A stretch of DNA of 64,000 bases from Corynespora cassiicola (taxonomy: Eukaryota; Ascomycota; Dothideomycetes; Pleosporales; Corynesporascaceae), in contig JAEUWY010000012.1 in NCBI GenBank assembly GCA_022059125.1, forward strand, positions 1,116,001-1,180,000. The letters run 5' to 3'. This document shows positions 56,449 to 64,000 of this stretch, piece after piece; position 1 is the first letter of the stretch; every line of letters starts with the position of its first letter. Both the position numbers and the translations under genes were made by a program. The notes below the pieces were generated by a model. The model did not search any database. It saw only the letters and a program-made list of their open reading frames with translations, and was not told the origin of the DNA.

Positions 56449-58122
56449 TTAGAACATCGAGCTCTTTCGCTTCTCCGCGCTAGTGAGCACGAGCTTGGGC
56501 ATTGTGCGGCGCTCTCCGGACTGTCTGGGCTCCTCGACGCGGATCTCGACCAAACCGCCGCCGACTCCGGCACCCTCATCGCTGCTGATGCTGTTGGCAG
56601 TGTACGACCTGTCGACACCAGATCGGTCGCAAGATCGCTCCTTGGACGCCTTCCTCTCGGAGCCAATGGCGCCATTGGCAGCAGCACGGAGACTTCCAAT
56701 GCTGGGCTTACCCGAGAGGCTACCGCTAGCAGCGCTGTGGACGCTGTCGGAGTCGTTGTCCGAAAGTGGGAAAGACATCTCAGTCTCGCTCACTGGGGTC
56801 ATGCTTCCGGCGCTGCCAGTGCGGTGGCCACGGCGGCCGATGCCGGCACGAACGAGGTTGCTCACAGCCTGTCGGCGTTGGCGAGCGGCAAAGTTCTTGC
56901 TGCCCTCGTGCTTGGAGGTGGGCTTGGCTTGCAGCTCCTCCATTGAAGGAGGTCCACGAGGCTGGCGAATGGGGTGCTCGCCGGCACGCGCTTGACCGGG
57001 ACCGAAAGTGCCAGTGTTGGGAGTGGCAGGGAAGCCAACAGGTCGAACAAAGGCAGACTTGGGACCATCGGGAGTCTCACCCTTGTCAAATGCGAGCGAA
57101 GAGGGTGTCTTCTTGTGGCCGCGACGGAAAGCATTGGCAGATGGGGGCGGGAGCGGAACCACGTCCTGGGGAGGGGTGGTGGACTTCTTGGGCGGCGAAG
57201 AGCTGCGAGAACCCCACGGGCTCGGGTTGATCTCGTTGGGTGGCGACACTTGGACAGAGGGCGTGTTGGACTTGTTTGGCGGCGAAGAGGTGAAGCTGGG
57301 AGTTGGCGGGGGCGGCGAGTGCGACAAGTTGTTGGGAGCGGCCTGAGCCTGCAAGTCGCTGGCCTCGTCCAGCTGGAAGCTAGGGTCCATCACGTACTGG
57401 TACTGGCCAGTCCTCTGATCAAAGGCGAGGTAAACACCGGGTTGGCCAGTAGGCTGGATGGCAGCGTTCTGGTACTGCTGAGCATAGGCATTCATCTGAG
57501 GCGTGAACGGAGTAGAGGGGAACTGCTGCTGGCGCATATTGCCGCCATTCAGGTTCATGCCTCCAAACTGCTGGGCAGTGAGCTGAAGGAGCTGCTGCTG
57601 AAGCTGCTGCTGTCGCTGGGCGAGATAGAGCTCGGTGGCCAAGAGCTGGGCAGCGATGTTGGGGTCGATTTCACCGTCATCAAACTGCACTTGAGGGGGA
57701 GCCAAGACCTGGTTGTAGAGCATCTGTTGTTGTTGCTGGTCGTATTGCCCCGTGAAACCGGATCCGACGGCTGTTTGAGGGACGCCCTGTCCGAAGCCTT
57801 GTCTGGTGAATCGGGCCGAGTCAGTACTGCCGACATTGTGCTGGCGCTGTCCGTAGGGAGCCGACGCCGGGGGTTGGGCAGAGGACGGCGTCTTGGGGGC
57901 AGTGCGCAGGCCTGCGAGGAGATGGGAGCGGCTGGTGCGTGGCGTCTGCACCTCGTTCTCGGCGATGGAGGCAACCTTGGGGGGCGAGGCGAGATTGAGA
58001 CGCTTCAAGGAGGCGCCTTTGCCACGCGAACCAAAGCTGGACGTGGGCATGCCGATGGAGCCATTTGGCTGGAAGTTGTTGTTGTAGGTCATTTGAGCAA
58101 GACCGCCTGCGTCCATGCTCAT
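56449..58122 (-). CDS. long disordered protein, filamentous-ascomycete type
   Basis: One open frame of 557 codons starts MSMDAGGLAQMTYNNNF. The protein is almost entirely low-complexity: Gln-rich near 150-215 (QQLQQQLLQLTAQQFGG), Pro/Ser-rich in the middle, and a short ordered-looking stretch GVYLAFDQRTGQYQYVMDPSF. A basic block FAARQRRQAVSNLVRAGIGRRG (about 430-451) and the C-terminus MPKLVLTSAEKRKSSMF look like conserved short motifs. Ser/Thr-Pro sites are frequent (SPPK, TPPQ), suggesting phosphorylation. I do not recognise a named family. The Gln-rich composition would fit an RNP-granule or septum-associated protein, but that is inference. Confidence 0.85.
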   Translation of the reverse strand: MSMDAGGLAQMTYNNNFQPNGSIGMPTSSFGSRGKGASLKRLNLASPPKVASIAENEVQTPRTSRSHLLAGLRTAPKTPSSAQPPASAPYGQRQHNVGSTDSARFTRQGFGQGVPQTAVGSGFTGQYDQQQQQMLYNQVLAPPQVQFDDGEIDPNIAAQLLATELYLAQRQQQLQQQLLQLTAQQFGGMNLNGGNMRQQQFPSTPFTPQMNAYAQQYQNAAIQPTGQPGVYLAFDQRTGQYQYVMDPSFQLDEASDLQAQAAPNNLSHSPPPPTPSFTSSPPNKSNTPSVQVSPPNEINPSPWGSRSSSPPKKSTTPPQDVVPLPPPSANAFRRGHKKTPSSLAFDKGETPDGPKSAFVRPVGFPATPNTGTFGPGQARAGEHPIRQPRGPPSMEELQAKPTSKHEGSKNFAARQRRQAVSNLVRAGIGRRGHRTGSAGSMTPVSETEMSFPLSDNDSDSVHSAASGSLSGKPSIGSLRAAANGAIGSERKASKERSCDRSGVDRSYTANSISSDEGAGVGGGLVEIRVEEPRQSGERRTMPKLVLTSAEKRKSSMF

Positions 58123-61100
58123 GGTTGTTTCTTTGTTGTTGTTGTTGTTTTCTCTAAAAGCGGGTCCGGGGACAAAGGGCAGGGCTGCGAGGAAGAGAAG
58201 CGCAGCCGAAAAGTGGAAGGATACAGAATCGAAGAGGATAGCCTACGGCGAGAGAAGGGCGCGGCTGTCTTTACACGGACACGGGGGTGGCGTGGTCGAT
58301 TAGAAGATTAAGGATCGCAGCGATCTCGATGGCTGTAAAAGTAGAGGATAGAATCGTATCCGGCCGACGGGCAATGCAGTTGGAGGTTATTAACAAGGAG
58401 TAGTGTCGCCGTGTCCGCAGGGAAAGGGCGAGGCAGGCACCGACGCGTGGGGAGGCAGGAGCGAGCAAGTGCCGAGCGAGCCGCGGTGGGCAGGTGCAGG
58501 CAGCAGTGCGACGACGTGGAAGTAGTAGAAGTAGAAGAAGAAGAAGCAGTCGAGGACTCGCAAAGGGTGGATACAGGAGAGATTGATCGGTCAAGGACGG
58601 GATCAAAGCTGCTGGCTGGAGTGGCGGCGGGTTGGCTTTTTTTTCTGGACTCTTTTCTGGCGGGTTGCAAGGAGCGACGGGACTGGCGCGCTCGAAGGAA
58701 TCGAGGATTAGTAGGAGTAAAGGCTGGGGTCCGAACAATGGGACAACTAAGAGATGCAGAAGCTGCAACGGTAGAAGAGAGCGAGGGAAGACGATGGGGG
58801 GAGGTGAGGGGGAGGTGCGGGCGGGATGCAAAGGGCCAGAAGGGAGAGGTGACGAGAAGTAGAAGAGCGATGGGCTCGGGCGGGCGCTGGTAGATATCGC
58901 GTCCTGCAGGCCCGGCTGCGGTGGGTCGCGGCTTGGCACGCGCGATGAAGGGAAGGCGCTCGGGCCCGATTCAGGGGCCACGCTCGACTGCACCACTCGC
59001 CTAGCACGACCAGCCCCGGCCAGCACGTCTAGCCCTGCGCGCCATGCGGCCTACGGGGTGCTACTGGGCCCTACTGCAGCGACGCCTCTGTCTGCTGCGC
59101 TGGACGACAAGTTGAAACGGCCGCCTCATGCGCATATTGCAGTATCGCAGCGTCGGTTCCTGCTGATCTGCTGCTGCCCGCGCGAGCAGTACGTACCTTC
59201 CTGCCCCCTCGTGCTCTTGCCCTCTCCTGCCCGCGCCTGCCCGCGCCTGTCCTTGGGCACCTCGCCACGGCAGCCGCGATGCGCAACGCATCACGGGACC
59301 CGCCCGCTGTCAGCATCCCCTGCCTGGCCTCCACCCCGACTGCTCCTCGTCGTCCACCACCACCGCCCGTCGCGCCCGTCAAGCCCGTCGAGTCGCTGCC
59401 CTCGCTCAACGTTGGCTCGTCCTCGTCCTATCGATTTCCGCCATTGCTCACCGCAAGGCCCCTCTCTGCTGCTCCAATAGCGTCTACACGCCTATCATGG
59501 CCACTCATGGTCCGCTGCGCCCTCAACCAACGGCGGCTACGCTGCACCCGTGGTCCCCCGCCGGCCACTCAGCGCCCGTCGCCAGCGCCAGCCCAGCCAG
59601 AGCAACCCAGAACCGAACCGGCCATGACTGGCCGCCTTCAGCCACGCACATCCAGGGTCTATTTTTGCCATGCTGCCTGCTGCGTCCTGCGTGCTGCTGC
59701 GTCTGCGTCTGCTGCTTCCAGAGAATCGTCGCTCATCGCTGCCATCTGCGTGCTCATCGCCCGGCCGTGTGCGCCTGCGCCCGCCGTCTGGCCACTCATC
59801 GCACGAGAAGACCCGCGCATAACACCGCGCAAAGCGCACATCGCAAAGCGGCACCATCGCCGCCGTCAGCAATCCTCACCTGCCCCCCCTGCCTTGCCCG
59901 CTGCCAGAATGCCAGAATGCCAACGCCTCTCCACACGCCTGTAATTCGCACTCCCTAATGCACCAGCTGGCCCGGACCCAGCTGCCGGCGCCGGAGTGCG
60001 CGCGTCAGCATGCACCGCCGTGAAAATCATCTCACGCGCCAGTCGCAAAAGATTTCTTTCACGCCGGCGCTCTGCTCTTCTCACCGCGCCCGTCGCCGGA
60101 TTTCGTGTCGCCAATTTCCCGTTGCAAAATTCTGTCCTTGATCTGTCCCCGGGGCTTCGTGTCGCCCCCCAAGCAACGCGTTTCACAGCCGGGGATCCCG
60201 TCTCGCAGCCCTGAAACTCGTCTCACCAACGCCGAATGCGTTCGACCTCATCTCGTTAAAGCCCGCCCTGCAGTCTCTGGCCAGGAACGCTGCCCGTGCC
60301 AAGCTTTGCTCGTGGGCAAGCCGTTGAAACGACCTGCTGTTCTTGTTGGATTTGCGTTTGCTCGTCCAGGGCGCTGGAACCTGGATACGCTTGCTCTCCG
60401 CCCGCCTCCGCTCGACAGGCCTGGCCTGCCCGTGATCACTATGAATTGGGTTCCTCGCCCTGCCCTGCCCTGCCATGCCCTCCGCGCAATCCCACTGTGA
60501 GCCCGCCGTCGTGGTCCAAATTATCTCATAGATGCGTGCACGAGCTCCTCTTCTTGACGGCCCGTCTGTGAAACCTGTTCAGGGACGCTGCGAGATTCAC
60601 CGAGTGCCGGGACAAGCCAATAGTCCAGCGGCGCCAGCTGGCATCTATCTCAAACGTCGTCATCGCCCACGAACCAACTCTCCTGAGAGCATGAGAGGGA
60701 AATAGAATAGAGGAAGCTTGCATTTATGCAAACTCCCCTAGCTAGACTGACAGTCAGTCCCAGATAAACACTGGTCCCTTTTCGGCAGTTTCAAGAGTAG
60801 CATCTGCCATTGCGGCTGCCCCCCCGCTCCCGCTTTCGTGAATCTTCGCATTCCGGGGAATTTTTGCAGGTTGACTCGTCCACCCTATCGATTGTGGAAG
60901 CCAGACCCAATTTTCGAGTCGCACAGACTGGTGCGAACGCGACGACAGCGGGTCTACCGGATCTTGGGCACCTCACAAATAGCTCGCCTTGCAATGCAGG
61001 GACGATACATCTATATTGCCTGCCCGGGCACATGGCAGCCTGTCACCAACCAGAAAACCGATACTCCCGCTAGTGTCAACAAAAGGCCCTTGACCAGGTC

Positions 61101-62396
61101 GACTATCGAAGCTAGATGTCGCATGCAGACATTGCACTTCCGCCCATCCCGTGAGTAGCCCTCGAGGCATCCTTTTTTTCTTTCTGCCCTGCACCGCGCC
61201 TCACTCGCAGACTTTACCCGGCAAGGCTTTGTTGTCTTTGTTTCGCTCCTCTCCTGACTGAGGTGATGCGATAATATCCCCCCACAGGCCCCATTCCGTG
61301 TCTGAAACATCCTCCTTCTCGATTGTTTCAACTCGACCTGTCCGGTCATCAATGACATCAGCCCCTTGCGGAAGTCCCGTCACGCGAGACAACTCAGAGT
61401 CCGATCCTGCGATCACAATGGCCTCGAGAAAGGTCATCCTGTTCATGCAGAGCTTCAAAGCGTAACTCTTTCGAGAACCTTTCGACGGTTGCCGGCAGCA
61501 GCGATGGCATGGTGCCGGCGTCCTTGCATCCGAGCCGTCTGTTGCGGAGTCTGCTCCGCCGGCACCCATCTGCACAAGGTCAACGCAGGGTTCTGAACAA
61601 ACTCGTCGTCTCTTGCAAGGCCTTGTAGCGACAAGAATCTTGTCTGGTCTCGACTCTCCGGTGCGTTTCAACACTCCAGGCCGCTAGGCTCCATGTGCGA
61701 CGCCTGAAACCTGTAGTAGCGGACATGGCTAGCATAGAATTTCTGCCAGTGCATGGCCATGAACTTGAGTTCGTAGCTTGTGTTCGTAGACTGGTTTCCG
61801 TGCCTATCTCAGGATTCCATCAACATCATTTGAGTTGGTCATGTCCAGCGATGATTCTACCTTGCTGAAGGGGCCTACGGGGGTGATGTCAATGGCGCTT
61901 TTAGCATAGGCGCAACGCACAGTAGTTCTGTCAGCTAGCTCTATCACATTGTGGGGCTTTCATGTGCTCACGCAGAATGACATAAGTCCAACTCAAGGCT
62001 AAGCAATGATGCGAACGCGAACTACTTGCCAAACACTTGACCTGATTGTCATCTGTTCTCACTTTGGAATCCATATCTTGGATATTTTTTCAATATACAT
62101 AACTACCGTCTATAGTTGTTATATATTTTATCATTTGCGCCACGGAAATTGCTATTAGTTATCTCAAATGTGTTCATTCCTATATGCTTTGAGGGGAGAG
62201 TACTAGAAAACCAAGATAATGTATCAATTGTCTGGTGATCCACAGCACACAAACACCAAACTCGATATCAAGAACCCCATAAAAACCCCATAACGAGCAT
62301 GCAACTAAAATACCACCTCCTCAACTGTGTTTTATCTATTACTCATAGTATCTCCTCAATAGCTACTTATCCACGGCTCAAATATATACCGTTAGC
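58123..62396. other. 4.3-kb gene-free region with a sharp skew change
   Basis: From 58.2 to about 58.98 kb the plus strand is G-rich (C-rich in the sense of the minus-strand gene); from there to about 60.5 kb it is C-rich. Beyond 61.7 kb it becomes AT-rich. Overlapping frames of 100-250 codons on both strands are Arg/Ala/Pro/Ser-rich and without domains. A 157-codon minus-strand frame near 61.2-61.7 kb looks more protein-like but cannot be confirmed. The region likely holds a promoter and long leader for the 56.4-58.1 kb gene and the 3' UTR of the MetE-like gene. Confidence 0.45.
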
Positions 62397-63949
62397 CTAC
62401 GGCTCCCCGCCCCAGACATCATCCGCAATCTCCCTCACCAACTTCAACTTTTTCTTCATGCCCTCGATATCAATTAGATTCCCCTCAGCATGGCTTGCGA
62501 ATCCACACTGAGGACTCACCCCCATCCTCTTAAGCGCATCCTCTCTGCTCTCACCCTGGCCCTTGGCCATGATATCCGCCGCCTGATAGATCCTCTCCTT
62601 CATCTTTTCCTTATCCTCAAGCTCAGGGAACTTGGACGTGATAACACCGAGAATTACGTTCTTGTGCTTGGGCAAGTGCGCGAGGGGCTCGAAGCCGCCA
62701 GCGCGAGGGGTGTCATACTCGAGGTAGTAGGTGTGCATATTGAGCTGGGTGAAGAGCTTGGTGGCGATGCGGTCGTAACCGCCCTCGGAGAAGTGGCGCG
62801 AGTTGACAAAGTTGCCTGCGTAGATGGGTTAGTCAGTGAAGTGTGATGCTGAAGGGTAGCTTGTTTTTTGAACTCAAAGCACTAGCCAAGTGTACGGTCT
62901 ACAAATGTAGGGGCATCATGGAACGAAAGCTCATAAGCCACTAGCCGGCTTAAAAACACGATATACGGATTTCGAGCGATACAGTCACCCGCCGGGTGCC
63001 AGAGGCGTGTGGGGCTGAGTTGGGCTGAAGGGTAGTACTAACCTCTGCATAGGTGGACGCCCACGTGCATGTCGTCCGGAATCTTGGAGATGCAGTCATT
63101 GTACAATCCAATGTACAGATCGAGCAGCTCATCGGCGGTTACGGTGTTATTTGGGTCTTTCTTCCATCCCTCGAGCATCTTCTCCGAGCAGAAATCTGGC
63201 TCGAAATCAGTACCTGTCCTACTGTTGGGGAGGATCTCGCATTGACTTACACGCCAAGTTGGGATCGTCGAATTGTACATTGCGCAACCCAGCCTTGTAC
63301 AGAATATCGAGCTCGACCTGATACGCCTTGGCTACATCCGCAAAGTACTCTTTATCGTTCTTGTACACGTCCTTGGGGAACGCCTTGCCATCGATATATC
63401 TAGGTACACGACCATCAGCATTCATCACACGACGCAATTGCAAAACAAGGCGCAAAACAAACCGTCCACTTACCTCAAATGATACCAATTAGGCGCCGCA
63501 AGCGTCAACTTAATATCCCCCCACCTCTCCTTTGGCAAAAGCGTCTTCAGAAACTCCACTTGGTCCACATACGTACTCTGCCCCGTATGCCTAATCTTGC
63601 CCACGCAATACACGCTCTCGCCAGGCTTATGCCCCGTCTCCATAAACGCCGCGATATCCGGCACGTACAGGCGAAACGTCTCAATGGGCGGGTTCTGAAT
63701 TTCTTCCATGCCGTCGAGGCTCGGCCAAAAGGTGCCCCAGAACATGTGCCGCCGGTACTCGCCGTCGGACACGGGCCGGAACCCCAGCTCCAGCTGCGCC
63801 TTCACAATGTCGGTGATGGCGGCATCTTCGAGGGGCTTGAGCTCGGCGGCAGACTTGTTTTCCTTGTAGCGTGCATCGAGGAGGGATTGGGGGCGCTTGA
63901 GGGAGCCTAGGTGCTCGGCGTGGAAGGGGGGGTTGCGGTGGAGAGACAT
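62397..63949 (-). CDS. MetE C-terminal-domain-like protein
   Basis: Exons 63949..63474, 63399..63251, 63195..63043 and 62815..62397 join to 398 aa (introns 74, 55 and 227 bp). The product resembles the C-terminal barrel of cobalamin-independent methionine synthase: HAEHLGSLKRP near the start, RPVSDGEYRRHMFWG, QFDDPNLAYFCSE, HVGVHLCRGN and the end motif SPQCGFAS. The His and Cys of VHLCRG and the Cys of QCGF match the zinc ligands of MetE. It is about half the length of true MetE (about 760 aa), so it is a stand-alone relative whose thiol and methyl donor are uncertain. The last intron is several times longer than others in the window but has a good donor and a CTAAC branch site. Confidence 0.9.
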
Positions 63950-64000
63950 TTTGGCGGGTGGGTGTTTTTTTTAGGGTCGCAATGGATTTTCAATCACGCT

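Noticed and set aside
61201..61674. 157-codon minus-strand frame with protein-like composition (TEWGLWGDI region)
   Set aside because: It has no ATG near its 5' end, no recognised domain and no splice partner that I could join in frame; the 58-62 kb region produces many long chance frames.

Overview
The window reads as nuclear DNA of a filamentous ascomycete. Genes are split by short introns (mostly 45-75 bp, GTRNGT donors, CTRAC branch sites, YAG acceptors), and the set includes an SREBP regulator, an NsdD-type GATA factor, a Cps1-type GT2 glycosyltransferase, a DUF4246 gene and a fungal ULD-domain protein. The mix fits a dothideomycete, but that placement is inference. Exon boundaries were worked out by hand from reading frame, splice consensus and family alignment from memory; no transcript evidence was available.

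Left part (1-6.7 kb): the 5' part of a tRNA dimethylallyltransferase gene (MOD5 type, running off the left edge) is divergent from a CAF16-type ABC ATPase. A 2.2-kb stretch with no supportable gene follows, then a large secreted cysteine-containing protein with three kexin-type sites.

7-17 kb looks like an accessory island: a fungal N-domain/ULD/zinc-knuckle protein, an unknown membrane protein, a small unknown protein, a cysteine-rich secreted protein and a 1022-aa ankyrin protein with the N-terminal helical domain common in fungal NLR-like proteins. A HAD-family gene and the SREBP gene (srbA/sre1 type, 18.8-22.0 kb) follow on the minus strand.

22-36.8 kb is about 14.8 kb with no convincing gene, rich in G/C homopolymers and small tandem repeats, with alternating strand composition. 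It ends at the five-exon nsdD-type gene (36.8-38.7 kb). GSH1 (glutamate-cysteine ligase, seven exons, first coding exon 11 nt) lies at 41.4-43.8 kb.

Right part (46-64 kb): a processive GT2 glycosyltransferase, a decayed DUF4246 gene with two in-frame TAA stops and a frameshift, an arrestin-like protein, a BTB protein, a small membrane protein, BUD32 of the KEOPS complex, a long disordered protein, a 4.3-kb gene-free stretch, and a MetE-like protein.

Functional themes: tRNA modification appears twice and independently (MOD5 for i6A37, BUD32 for t6A37); sterol/hypoxia and sexual-development regulators flank the gene desert; GSH1 makes the first intermediate of glutathione. No operon-like co-regulation is expected. 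The clearest novel signal is a repeated strand-composition pattern upstream of three long genes (srbA-type, nsdD-type and the 56.4-58.1 kb gene): a C-rich sense-strand leader that flips abruptly to the opposite skew, as if each has a divergent promoter with a matching non-coding transcript.
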